Source of the DNA: Bicyclus anynana
Lineage: Eukaryota; Arthropoda; Insecta; Lepidoptera; Nymphalidae
DNA: 64,000 bases
Direction: 5' to 3'
Assembly: GCF_947172395.1 (NCBI RefSeq)
Contig: NC_069092.1
Coordinates: 6,245,418 to 6,309,417, forward strand
Part shown: piece after piece, positions 13,159-23,755 of the stretch
Position numbering within the stretch: position 1 is the stretch's first letter
Layout of the letters: each line of letters opens with the position of its first letter
Translations under genes and position numbers: made by a program
Notes under the pieces: generated by a model
Told to the model about the DNA's origin: nothing
The model's input: only the letters and a program-made list of their open reading frames with translations
Databases searched by the model: none

Positions 13159-14445
13159 TGTCAAATAAAATAACAAATACATTATTCTGTCTGTAAAAGA
13201 TTTAAAACTCATACCCAATAATCCCAAATTCAATTTTAGACAGCGATGTAATGTATTGGTAAATAAGTAGTACCTAGCTGGAATAAAATGTTTACTGAAA
13301 TTGTTTTAATCAATCTCGGTTGCGTCCATCAGTTTTAGCGTAAATTAGAAAACCATATCCATTGTCATTCATCATCCACAAAGTTACGCCTGATTCTATT
13401 CAAATAGGTAGATAAGCTACGTAACAGTTTTCAAAGATAGCAAAATAAAAGTAATGATTCATTTTCATGTAACTTTTCGTCGAGTTTGTAACAGGAAAGC
13501 ATCCCCAAAGAGACAACATCATTAGCTCTAATGATGCTGTTTTGATACTAAATCAACTTCTTAAAGGCTTTGTTTTCCCCTCGTTGCGGTTGTTTTTTCA
13601 GGTTTAGGTATAGCTACCCGTAATTTATATGAAGAGGACGGAAATAATTTTTGGTCTTATCTATTATTTATGGCACAGTTACAGAACTAATTTGTTTTAG
13701 ATTAATGTGTTTTATTACTGACAGACTCCTGTGACTTTTTCTATGTACCTATCTAAATAAATGATAGACCTATCTTTAATGGTTTTGTTGTAAAACTCCT
13801 CATGCTAAAATTAGACTGAATGTTGCTCAGGCAACGCAACACCACGTTATACAAAATTACATACCTATATGTTTTAAATATTACGTTACGTCTCACTTTT
13901 TACATTGTTATAAAATAGTTATCTACTGATAGATAGGTAATATATGCAGTACTTTCCAAGCTTTTTGTCCTGAAAAGCAAAGCCAACATCAACACAACAA
14001 TTCCTTCCGTTATTACCCTTTTACAAATTACAACCAAATTCTCAGGTAAGTATTATTGTCTGCAATTTGTAGCTCATTATATTACTGTTATACAACGTTA
14101 CAACCCGTTTAGTCATAAAACAATGCGACCGTTAGAATAAAATGAAAAAAATTGTCACATCATACCTGGCCCTTAAGACCACTTTTGCTTGACAGACTCG
14201 ACACAATTTTATGACGAAGGGACGAATGTTTTACGATCACTTATCGAATCGAAAATTTGCTTCAGTAGCAAACAAACTGTGTTTTTTCATTACAGAAGTC
14301 TACATATTTTTTATTTGATTTAAGTAAGATGACTTATAATTATAGTTATTCAAGCTTCTCTATACCACTCACTTATAGATAGCCTTCTTTGGTCAGTTTG
14401 AATACGCATACGTCTTGTCTTTTGATTGTGATTTGACTGTGATAT
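13159..14445. other. Intergenic stretch, nothing recognised
   Basis: No gene, RNA or repeat that I recognise. The sequence is AT-rich with short open frames only. Confidence 0.55.
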
Positions 14446-14762
14446 CATCATCATCATCATCATTGACAAACCATATTAGGCCCACCGTTGAGTAGGAGGT
14501 CTCCTCTCAGAATGAGAGGGATCAGGCCTTAGTCCACCACGCTGACCCAATGCGGATTGGCAGTCTTCACACACGTAGAGAATTAAAAAAAAACTCAGGT
14601 ATGCAGGTCTCCTCACAATGTTTTTCCTTCACCGTTTGAGACAATTGATATTTAATTTCTTAAAATACAAACTAAAAAGTTGGGGGGAAACATGCCCCTA
14701 ACCGGATTCGAACCAATGCCCTCCGAATCGAAGGCAGAAGTCATATCCACTGGGGTATCATG
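14446..14762 (-). mobile_element. tRNA-derived SINE, Metulj type (family A)
   Basis: Read on the minus strand, the element starts with a tRNA-like head containing a B box GGTTCGAATCCGGT, preceded by the A-box-like segment CAGTGGATATGACTTCTGCC. A long unrelated body follows and the element ends in (TGA)n, seen on the plus strand as ATCATCATCATC at 14444-14463. SINEs of this kind are transcribed by RNA polymerase III and copied by a partner LINE. The (TGA)n tail matches the LINE tails at 22582 and 54951, suggesting an RTE-like partner. The head and tail are both present, so this copy is near full length. Confidence 0.8.
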
Positions 14763-15615
14763 TCTCTCTCATGTACATTATATACTAACTAATAACAAAG
14801 CAGGTAGCTCGTACGATATACGTATAACTGTGATAAGTCTGCATATAGGGAGATTTGTAAAACAATTTCCAAGTTAGATATGACATAGGAATTGCTATGG
14901 ATACAGGAAATCCGAAGTTCAATTACACGAAGTTTACACAAACTAATAAACTCCTTTGACACACGCATATCTTTCTTTTTATTCATGATAAAGCAAACAC
15001 CGCTTTGAGAAGATAAAGAGGAGAAATCGACCGCAACTATATAAAGGTTTGCGGCGATAAAAATAGCGTGTTTATTTGCACGTCCTACATCAGTTTACTT
15101 CTTATGGCAAACACGAGCGGGAAACTGCGAAAATGTACCCTCACACGAAAACGTTACGAACCATTTTCGTAAGAAACGTGGCGTCGTTATGTGATGTTCT
15201 TGAATGAAAAAAATGCAGAACTTACATTCTTTCGTATCAGTAAATTCGGTTCCCTATCTCGAGCATTTTTTTCTAAAAACACGATTTGAACAATTTGCAT
15301 CGTACCTACATCTTAGATTTCTTCTTATAAGGTTACCTATACTCGTAGTAAGTAGTAAATATCTACTTAGTATAGAGTCTTTCGTGATAGAACTCATCTG
15401 AGACAGTACCTGATTCCACGCCCATATTTTTATTAACCCCTTATTCTATTGTAGTGTTTCAGGCTGAAGGGAATGGTTTCCGCTGAATTACATAGGCTCA
15501 TCATACCTAAGGCATAGCTTTAAAGACCTATCGACATCGTTTTGTGTGGGATAACAAGTAAAAATAATCTCCACTTAAAGCACATGTAGATTGTATCATC
15601 TAAAGGAGCCTTTTC
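14763..15615. other. Intergenic; possible regulatory block at 15000-15200
   Basis: No gene recognised. From about 15000 to 15200 the DNA is unique and less AT-rich, with several CpGs and near-repeated GCGATAAAAAT/GCGTGTTTATTTG-like homeodomain-type A/T cores. This could be a Hox-cluster enhancer, but single-sequence inspection cannot show conservation. Confidence 0.35.
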
Positions 15616-15775
15616 ATCATCTAAACAACCCATAATCGGCATTGTGCTAAGGCTAATAGTCCACTACGCTGGCCCGTGGATTGGCAGACTTGACACACGT
15701 AGAGAAATAAGAAAATTCGCAGATAAGCAGGTTTGCTCACGATGTTTTTCCTTTACCGTTTCAAAACGTCATGTG
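15616..15775 (-). mobile_element. Truncated, diverged SINE of family A
   Basis: The body segment is recognisable by its order of landmarks: a TAGTCCACTACGCTGGCCC block, a GGATTGGCAGACTTGACAC block, ACACGTAGAGAAAT, CACGATGTTTTTCCTTTACCG and TGATATTTAGTTTC. The tRNA-like head is missing. It is clearly older than the copy at 14446. Confidence 0.7.
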
Positions 15776-15904
15776 ATATTTAGTTTCTAAGCGGACATAC
15801 GCTAAAAAATCTCTTTTAGATTTTATTTTATTGCTTTATTGGCGTGCTGTTAAATTACAGCTTTCTAGTACTAATCTGAGCTAAACCGCGAACCCGAAAG
15901 ACTA

Positions 15905-15929
15905 GGGTAATTCCAGGATAGATGCCCCA
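15905..15929 (+). repeat. Left terminal inverted repeat of the pogo-type element
   Basis: Reads GGGTAATTCCAGGATAGATG then CCCCA. It pairs with 17233-17257 with a single mismatch (T against G at position 7). TA flanks it on the outside. Confidence 0.9.
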
Positions 15930-16378
15930 GTGGGATAGATGACTTGATTTTTATTTCACTATGTTAGGAGCACTGTAGGAGTTAAATTTTACTGTAAGTA
16001 ACGAGTCCTCCCCCTGCAAACCTTAGTGTCGGGAGGAATTTCGACTGGAGTGCATGCGTTTCGTCTGTGTGAGTAAAAATGTTCCGCGGTGAGACGACAA
16101 AAGGCGCCAAAATAAGATTCGTAAGTACTTGCAACAGTGTATTTTTTCTCTCGCTTATAATTTTAATTTTTTTTCTATTTGTTTGCTTGCATTGAAGATT
16201 AGCCTATGTAAACTGATAGATTTTGTAGTAATTGAAACTCAACATTTGTTTTTATTGATAAGGGCATCTATCCCCTACAAAAAGTATAGTTGCCCCGTTT
16301 TTTATTAGGATAGATGCCCCTAAGGGCAACTATCTCCAACTGTTTATTATAAGTGTTGTGTTGTTGCAGGAGAGCAAA

Positions 16379-16545
16379 ATGCCTCGTAAATATAAAAGGA
16401 AACAGGGTGTTGTCCCTCGTACTATAACCTAGACCGAAGACAGTATGCTAGCAGCGTTTGAAGAGATGAAAAAGGGAGAGAGAGGCGTAAATCAGATTTC
16501 TAGAATATAAGGAATACCATCTAAAATATTAAGACGAAGTCTTGC
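16379..16545 (+). pseudogene. Pogo transposase, N-terminal pipsqueak HTH, broken
   Basis: The frame begins MPRKYKRKQGVVPR, typical of the start of pogo/Tigger-like transposases, which bind the terminal repeats through a pipsqueak-type helix-turn-helix. It continues through the helix region (FEEMKKGERGVNQISR) to GIPSKILRRSL, the classical end of that domain. Two in-frame stops break it: TAG at 16430-16432, where family members usually have tryptophan, and TAA at 16508-16510, where a tyrosine is usual. A TTGTTGCAG acceptor-like motif lies just before the ATG, perhaps a relic intron. The family assignment is from recognised motif order; no search was run. Confidence 0.8.
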
Positions 16546-16731
16546 CATTAACAGCAATTCTTATTTTCAAAGTTACTGTATGTGTACTGTTGTTTTAAAT
16601 TTGAATTACTTTTACTTTGTATTGTATTGCATCATATCATTGTAGTTAATGTCTGGCATAATTATTACTGGAAAAAATTATATATATCCAGCATTTATTT
16701 TTATTTGTTTTATGAAAACATGTTGTAATAA

Positions 16732-16788
16732 CAAAAAACGACTCGTGGCTCTTACATTTTGAATGTAAGAGCCACGAGTCGTTTTTTG
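16732..16788. repeat. Perfect 27-bp inverted repeat with 3-nt loop
   Basis: Arms 16732-16758 and 16762-16788 are exact reverse complements with TTG between them. The right arm is in frame with the pogo coding fragment, so it is probably the original sequence and the left arm the inverted copy. A fold-back during repair or replication would produce this. Confidence 0.9.
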
Positions 16789-16914
16789 GGACAAGCTGGA
16801 TTTCCGCTGGACCGAACAGCAATACGTCAGTTAGCATACCAGTTTGCTAAAAAGTTACAGTTAAAGTATAACTTTGACAAAGATGGTCAAGAAATGAAAA
16901 TGAAATTTATATAA
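16762..16914 (+). pseudogene. Pogo transposase, CENP-B-type HTH fragment
   Basis: The frame from 16762 gives ...SRFLGQA, then GFPLDRTAIRQLAYQFAKKL and a YNFDKDGQEM ending before a stop at 16912. In pogo and Tigger proteins an RFFGLT-like motif leads into a helix with RQLAYQ or RRLAYQ, part of the second DNA-binding helix-turn-helix. About 50 residues expected between the pipsqueak domain and this point are missing, replaced by non-coding sequence. The catalytic DDE region should follow but is absent. The first nine codons are also present as an inverted copy just upstream (16732-16758). Confidence 0.75.
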
Positions 16915-17232
16915 AACACCATAAAGACTGATTATAATAATATAGTTGTTTGATTTCAGAACAAACCAATTACAATGTTCAATCTAAGTCGCCAATCCCC
17001 ACTAAGGGCACCTATCCTCAGAAGTTTTTTCATGATAAGTCTTCTATCCGCCACAGTAGGCGTCTATCCCATTTTTTAGAGGTCCATAAAATTACAATTT
17101 ACACAAAATCTACACAGTCTATATCAGAAAGATTCAGATAATATAGAACATTAAGAAATATATTTAATATCTCCCAAAGAACGCAATGCTCTAAGATTAT
17201 AAAATTCGGAGTTATTTAGCATTTTCAAAAAG

Positions 17233-17257
17233 TGGGGCATCTATCCTGGACTTACCC
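17233..17257 (-). repeat. Right terminal inverted repeat of the pogo-type element
   Basis: Reads TGGGGCATCTATCCTGGACT then TACCC, complementary to the left end with one mismatch, and is followed by TA. Confidence 0.9.
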
Positions 17258-18040
17258 TATAGGTACAATAGGTTGACCTAGGTATGTGACCTACTATAAA
17301 ATAGGTTGCTTGATGGTTTAGTCATAGTCAATCCAATATCCACAAACATGTTTAAATTCCAATACATGTATGTAATGTGCAGGTGGCTTTTGTTACTCCA
17401 ATGGTATTGCTAAAAGCATTAAAACACTCAATACGCCGAGTTTACTTTTATTTTATTTTTGAATCGTATTTCCTCCACGTTTGGTTCATGCGTTAACTCT
17501 CTTCCTTCTTTGTTTTTACAATCCACACCCAGTTTACATTAGCTAATGTTGTTTTATTTTCGTGTCCTAAAAAACTTTACAGCCGATGAAACCTATTGTT
17601 TACAATTTGATTGTACGAATCGATTGCGGTGGTAAGGTACTCTTTCAATAGTTTAATGAGATACGCCTCCTGATATTTAGCTGCCGATAAAAACGTGCTA
17701 CAACAGCTTCTACGGTATAATAAATAAAATAATTTACTATTAGGTGTGCTGCAACTTACCTACTCATACCGCGGCACGATAAAATGACTGTTTTGACATT
17801 TATGACGCTCGCGAATTACTCGTATTATATTTTTTTTTCGGTTCAAACGACAGAAAGTCGTTAGAGAGTATATTTTATCGAAATTAGGTATAGGTACGTA
17901 ATTTCAGAATAAATTATCTAAAAACTTCTGTTAGGTACCTCTTTTCACCGATTTCAAAATTTTCAAGAACATGAATAAGAAAACTGTTAATTTATTAACA
18001 TACAAGAAAACTACTAAACTTTAACTGTTAAATAAACCTA

Positions 18041-18081
18041 GATAAAATCAATCTAAGTCATTGACTTAGATTGGTTTTATC
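18041..18081. repeat. 20-bp inverted repeat with 1-nt spacer
   Basis: Arms 18041-18060 and 18062-18081 pair at 19 of 20 positions, the exception allowing G-T pairing in RNA. Weaker complementarity (AATAAACC against GGCTTAAGTTTATT) extends outward, so it may be the core of a larger, older fold-back. Confidence 0.8.
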
Positions 18082-19252
18082 GTCATTAGAAGCCCAGGGT
18101 AGGCTTAAGTTTATTTCAGTATAGGTATCTTATTAATTAGTATAATTAAATTATTACTAATTACTATTAAAAATACATAGGTAATGTAATTTTTCCGTAA
18201 CTATTATCGAATTATTTTAAGCTGTCATATCGGCCGTTTTATTGTGTCGCAAATATATACATGAATTGTGTAAATAATGTTTGCTTTTCATAATTCGTTT
18301 CCTTCTTTAGCTACATGTTAAAAAGAGATAGCGATAGGTATTATAATTTACAATTGCTATGAAGACAGTCGGAATGCTTGAAATTTTCTATTAATTGATA
18401 TTTTTATTGCTCTTCAATGGTTTAGATAACATTTCGTGTTAGTGTTGTCGTGAACATACTTCTTTATTTTTATGCCTAAGCAGGTTATGTACCTACTGAA
18501 CATTGACAATAGTAGGTGTAGTCATTCCACTTTTTTGGAAATTAAGCAAAACATTATAAACTTTTTTTAAAAATTTAAAGGCATAATAAATAAACAAAGA
18601 TATTGCAGAAAAAGATCGCTACTTGCACTGGATTCGTAGATCATACATTTTTCAAGATTTTTAGTAATAAAGTTTTTATAAAGGTAGATAAGCTTTCTTC
18701 ATAACACAAGCAGATAATCATTTTCGTTACAATTTTGGTGATAATATATTCTTAACATCTCTGTAGGTATACCTACGTAACGTTATGACTGATAATATTT
18801 AGTCGTTTCTTTTTATTAGACGAATAAAAGCAATTTGGGAGCTCATAAAGGAGCGTCGTATTGGATGCCAAATGTATGCTAATGATGCACATAATTGGCG
18901 AAACTTCCTTCCTCGACAGAAACATTCGATCATATAGATAGACGTTAAGCGTAGTTATCAACGGAGCTCATAAGAAATTCCAATAAAGAGCGCCATGAAA
19001 AATTCAAAAGGTCCACGGCATCGGTGCCGCGGGGACGAAAGTGAAAAAAAAAAACGAAAACAATAACGTGGATTTAATCAGTATTCAGAGTACGGAGCGT
19101 CTGTTCTCGGTATTTTTGGCGAGTTCAAAGCCGTCGACGTCTGCCATGTCCATGCGACATTGCAAGTCACGTCCTGCAATTTATAAAGGTATGTAATTAA
19201 TAAATTTAATGATAATGACTGCGAACAACGGCAGTGTGCTCTCTGTGTGCCC

Positions 19253-19292
19253 AAAGTCTCTAAGGTTATGACACCATAACCTTAAAGACTTT
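19253..19292. repeat. 18-bp inverted repeat with 4-nt loop
   Basis: Arms 19253-19270 and 19275-19292 pair at 17 of 18 positions around ACAC. No flanking transposon features are seen. Confidence 0.75.
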
Positions 19293-20826
19293 AGGTTGTA
19301 AGTTTGCACTGATTCTAGAATGACAGAAAAGATCAGTGTTTTAAAGCTCGACCTAGAGCTTGATCCCGTAACCCGAACCACTGTTGATTTGAAACTATAT
19401 CCCTTCTCCTCTTAGAAAGAGACCTGCCTCTAGTAGGGCTGTAAAAATAAACCGATAATGTATACCTACTAATATCAAAAAGAGGTAAACTTTGCGGTAT
19501 TGTAGGGGGTTAATCTCTGGATCTACTGAACAGATTTAGTACAATTCTTTTACCACTAGAAAGCTACGTTATTTGTGAATGTCTTAGGTTAGTTATTAGT
19601 ATATTTCGCTCTACCTGACAGGAATTGGAACTATGCGTGTGAAATCGTGGTGGTGGCTAGTGTAATTAATAAAATTACAAAGATGAACGAGGTTATTTCT
19701 GTTTTATTAACACTTATAACAATCCTCTTACTAGATATTGAAGCTGCTATAAATTGATTTCAATTGCGGCTCACTGCTATGAAACTGTTCAATTGAAATA
19801 TGCCATTAAGAGTTGATTACGACAAGCCGAAATGGATTTCAGCTTTGAAATTACTTCTAAGGTACAAAGTGTTGCAAGTTATTGGAAATTGGATACATAG
19901 TTATAGCGGAATTACTAAATTTAAGGCTAACGCAAATGGTAAAATTAATTTAGGCCAAAATGAGGGTGCTGAAAATTTTAAAATGGATTTTAATTTATTG
20001 TTTTCGTCCGCGTATAAGTTTCCTTGCAGCAACTGTAGGTACGTCCTAAGCAAACGTCATTAATACTCGTAAACCTATATGCCGTATCTACCAGACTACC
20101 CACACAAACCGCGGATTTTTAGTACACTAAAGACACTATGATTGATTCTCGATCAAAAGGACATACCTTCAAACAAACATTTTTAGAAAATAAATGTTGC
20201 CACAGATTTTACTTTACTTTTTTAAGTTGTACAAAATTCATTCCTGATATTTTATAATTAAAAACTTTAATTACGTTTCTTATAGTTATTTTTTCCTTGC
20301 ATATTAAATGAAAATCTTTGCTAAAACATTTATAGTACTTCTACTGAGTATTGATTGAAGTCACAAACAACACTCAAAAATAAATAATAGAATTATCGTT
20401 CTCGTAATTTTAGACGTATCTAACAAATCATCGCCATCTTAGTTAATAAAGGCAATATTAATAAGAAGTTATCCAATAAAACAAACATGCCCTCTATTGA
20501 TATAAGCTCATTACATTCAGAGCGGGCGGCAACTCGGTCAAATACCTGCGTTTTAAATTGAATACATTGCTTGCCAGCAATTTGTTAGCCTAAAGTGAGT
20601 GCTTTATTAAAGCTAATAAAATGCTGGACTAATTTAGTACATGTTCCTGATACGTTGTCTGTAAAGGATCGTTTTGTTTGGACAATAATAAACCTACGTG
20701 TGTAGAGTAGGTATTATTGTCCAATTCCAAATAAGTTGGTAATTTCGAAAATTTCGAAACAGTTTTCATTAAAGCTCAAGTAATTAGTAACCTTGGAAAG
20801 TAGGTATAAATCACTTTTTATCAATA

Positions 20827-21036
20827 TTTTTTTTTATTCTTTACTTGATTACAATCTCTCCTGATGGTAAGTGATGATGCAATCTAAGATGGAAGCGGGC
20901 TAACTTGTTAGGAGGAGGATGAAAATCCACACCCCTTTCGGTTTCTACACGACATCGTACCGGAACGCTAAATCGCTTGGCGGTACGTCTTTGTCGGTAG
21001 GGTGGTAACTAGCCACGGCCAAAGCCTCCCACCAGC
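20827..21036 (-). mobile_element. tRNA-derived SINE, family B, lacking its head
   Basis: On the minus strand the body runs from GCTGGTGGGAGGCTTTGGCC through TAGTTACCACCCTACC, CGTTCCGGTACGATG, GAAACCGAAAGGGG and CTAACAAGTTAGCCCGCTTC to a poly(A)-like end (plus-strand T run at 20827-20835). The tRNA-like head seen in the copy at 62401-62691 is absent, consistent with 5' truncation during reverse transcription. Confidence 0.8.
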
Positions 21037-22570
21037 GAAACTAAATATTGACAACCAAACAAAACTGCCTTGAAAATATACTAAAACATTTCAAGATAAA
21101 ATTATTTTTAATAATCGAACCCCAATTGTATAAAGAAGAGAGAAACGAATTCATTATCACATGTTTTAAAAACTGTATGAAAATAGACTACACGTATACA
21201 AAATATAAATGTACCTACCTATCAATGTAAACAGACAGTGCCCTTTAGAACGGCAAATGCAAATTTTGTTGCTCTGAAAATTCCTTTTATATTTGAAACT
21301 TCAATTACAGAGATGGTACAAGCAACAAAGAGAATTCAGACGATCCCAGCAGTTTCTTATTTAGCGGAAAAAACAAATACTGAAAGGGAACAGGAATACG
21401 ACCCGAGCTAGGTCCTTCGATACATAGCTAGATACCTATTTACTGACCGACCGCCTATGTACCTACGAAGGCACTGATGTGTTAGCATAATATATATGAA
21501 AACTTGTTTTAGTTTTAGTTTTGTAAACTAATAACTATAGTTAAGTAGGTATAATGGTTGTACGACAAGTCAGTTCTTATTAAGGCGATTAGGGACGCTA
21601 TTTGTACAGAGAAATCGGTTTTAAGTTATTATCACAAATAGCGGATAATAGCAAAATAATAGGGAGGTCAATTGTACGTAAGCCCATATTTTTATATTTA
21701 TTTATGTTTTATTATGACTATGTATGAATAATAAAGTGTATTTTATTACACTTATTTATTTATTGTTTTATTAACAAATGAATCACAGCTTTGATTGTTT
21801 TATGAGACACACTTAAAATGTTTTATGAGTCTATATATTTATATTTCAAACGCACACAGAAAAATAATAATTATCTCTTATAAAAAAAATCTATAAACTA
21901 TAAACTCTATTAAGAAAATGAAATTTGACTTAGAAGAAATTTGCAGATAAAAATGCAAATATACCTAAGTATCTCCGACTCCATGTATACTTATTACTTA
22001 CTACGATACTACTAATTTATTCTCTACATCCTTTGAAGAACAAAGTTTTCTTAAATATATTACATTTAAAAGTCAATGCAAGAGCACACTCAATTACGAA
22101 CGAAGTGTGTTTTGCCATAATTTTTCTTAAGCAGACGTCACACCCACGAGCATTGCATTGTCCAGAATATTCTTTTTAATTAAATGCAGCTTTAAGCCTC
22201 GCACGGATACGTATTTGTGAGCACTTATAAAAGTGTTGATACAAATAGATACTTTTTTAACACTTCATTTAAAATTAGCTGTTTAAATTTCAAAGATTAA
22301 AAATCCGATGATTTTTGTGTTAGCCGACTTTGTATACCGTAGACAGTCTCTATTTAGTAGGTACATACTCAATGCACCAATCGTCCGTCATTGTTAAAAC
22401 TACCATGTAAGAATTAGGTACTTTAGGAATTTCCATTTTTCTCTTTAAAGTCTGAGCAGCTATATGAGGATACCTAGGTAGTTTTAGTAAGGTATAGTAG
22501 AACTTTTAGGTAGTAAATAACCTACGTAATAACCTATTACTTCCTCCAATAGTTGACTATGACGTAATAT
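21037..22570. other. Intergenic stretch, nothing recognised
   Basis: AT-rich sequence with short open frames only. No gene or repeat that I recognise. Confidence 0.55.
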
Positions 22571-22581
22571 TCAAAAGACCT

Positions 22582-22697
22582 CATCATCATCATCATCATA
22601 TCAGCCGATGGACGTCCACTGCAGGACATGGCCTTTTGTAGGGACTTGCAAACATCACGATACTGAGCCACCTGCATCCAGTGAATCAAAATCAAAA
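22582..22697 (-). mobile_element. RTE-like LINE, 3' end only, with target duplication
   Basis: The minus strand encodes IHWMQVAQYRDVCKSLQKA, resembling the C-terminal end of lepidopteran RTE-type reverse transcriptase proteins (W-x-x-x-A-x-D-R-x-x-W-K-S-L-x-E-A). One missing base then shifts the frame before the expected ending and the TGA that leads into the (TGA)n tail (plus-strand TCATCATC at 22581-22599). An 11-bp direct repeat, TCAAAAGACCT, flanks the insert at 22571-22581 and 22698-22708. This is a severely 5'-truncated LINE copy whose insertion boundaries are intact. Confidence 0.8.
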
Positions 22698-23127
22698 TCA
22701 AAAGACCTATTAAATCCAAATGACTTAATTCTAAGTATACTCTTATAAATAAGATTCTATAAGAGGAAACTAATATCTACCGACGTATTATACACATACT
22801 TATCGCTAAGCCACAAAATTCAACGTAAACCGTGGAGATACGCCGAGATGAATAGGTATACATGAATAGATAGGTAGGTAAAGGGGCTTTACTTTATCTC
22901 CACAGCTATAAGATACAATGTTGCAGAAAGCATTTACGCATTTGCAATTTAATATGCTAAATACCAAGTTATTTACCATAAACCCCAAGGTTTCGCAGTC
23001 TTTTAGGATTGTAGACACGTTCTCTATTACAAAATATACATTCAAGTTATGCTATAAATACTTATTATATTAACAAAAATCATTATCTCAAACACTGAAA
23101 TTTAACTGGGCTTCGAAAAAAGAATAG

Positions 23128-23180
23128 GAGTTAAAAGTTAAGAATCCTTAAAACGCTGAGGATTCTTAACCTTTTAACTC
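23128..23180. repeat. 21-bp inverted repeat with one bulge
   Basis: Arm 23128-23148 pairs with 23159-23180 along its full length with a single extra base, and has a 10-nt loop. There are no coding or transposon features around it. Confidence 0.75.
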
Positions 23181-23559
23181 TATGGTTTTGTAGTATTAAT
23201 TTCATCTACATCAATTTATTTTAATAACCTGGTCTTTCCTCTTAAAATCAAAGAAGATTAAAAGCTTAGATTCACCATGCTATTTCAATGCGAATTGGCG
23301 GATTTACGATCGTTGTTTGTTTACAGAATCTGAATGCAATTTCGAATATGTACCTACTTACCTATTCTAATATTTAGTTTAGGAACCAACTGTTTTTCAA
23401 TACAGGGTTGGCTTTATCGCAGTTCTAAGGTCGACATTCCATTTTTTCGCGTATCGATCCTCTAAAGCAGACATTTAAACTATTTTACTTTAAAGTCAAA
23501 GACTAAGTAGGACTAGAAGTCTATTTAACATATCAGTGTCAGCCGTATCAATAATACGG

Positions 23560-23755
23560 GGCCCCCGGAACACAGGGGCCCCTTAAGTCTGAAAGCAAAA
23601 ATTAGTAAAATTCAATCCACAATCTCTCTTAATTTGGAGCTTCCCGGAGAAAAAAACATAAAAAACTGCTAAGAGATTTTCGGGATTTGCCGCACATCTA
23701 ATCGGCCCCCAACTATTTTTTATATAGGGCCCCTCCAAGGCAAGCTACGCCACTG
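23560..23755 (-). mobile_element. Relic of a CAGTGGCGTAGC-ended DNA transposon
   Basis: The right end reads on the minus strand CAGTGGCGTAGCTTGCCTTG followed by GAGGGGCCC. Ends of this kind (CAGTGGCGTA) are common on hAT-like non-autonomous elements in insects. G/C-run segments at 23560-23585 and 23700-23735 fit the same element. A matching left terminus and an 8-bp target duplication were not found, so this is a fragment and the class is tentative. Confidence 0.4.

Larger units (their letters stand above)
15905..17257 (+). mobile_element. Dead pogo/Tigger-type DNA transposon
   Basis: The 1353-bp element is bounded by 25-bp terminal inverted repeats with one mismatch (15905-15929 and 17233-17257). 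A TA dinucleotide lies directly outside each end (15903-15904, 17258-17259), the target duplication of Tc1/mariner and pogo elements. Inside are two recognisable transposase pieces: an N-terminal pipsqueak-type helix-turn-helix (16379-16545) and a CENP-B-type second DNA-binding segment (16762-16914). The DDE catalytic domain is not visible, so the copy is internally deleted as well as broken by stops. The motif GGATAGATGCCC or its complement recurs about eight times, concentrated toward both ends and in the middle, and may have bound transposase. Confidence 0.85.
17260..20826. other. Intergenic stretch, no gene seen
   Basis: No gene recognised in about 3.6 kb. Two hairpins (18041-18081, 19253-19292) are listed separately. 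An open frame of 87 codons at 19800-20063 has no recognisable domain and lies in AT-rich DNA. The patch 18990-19140 is higher in G+C and non-repetitive. Confidence 0.5.
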
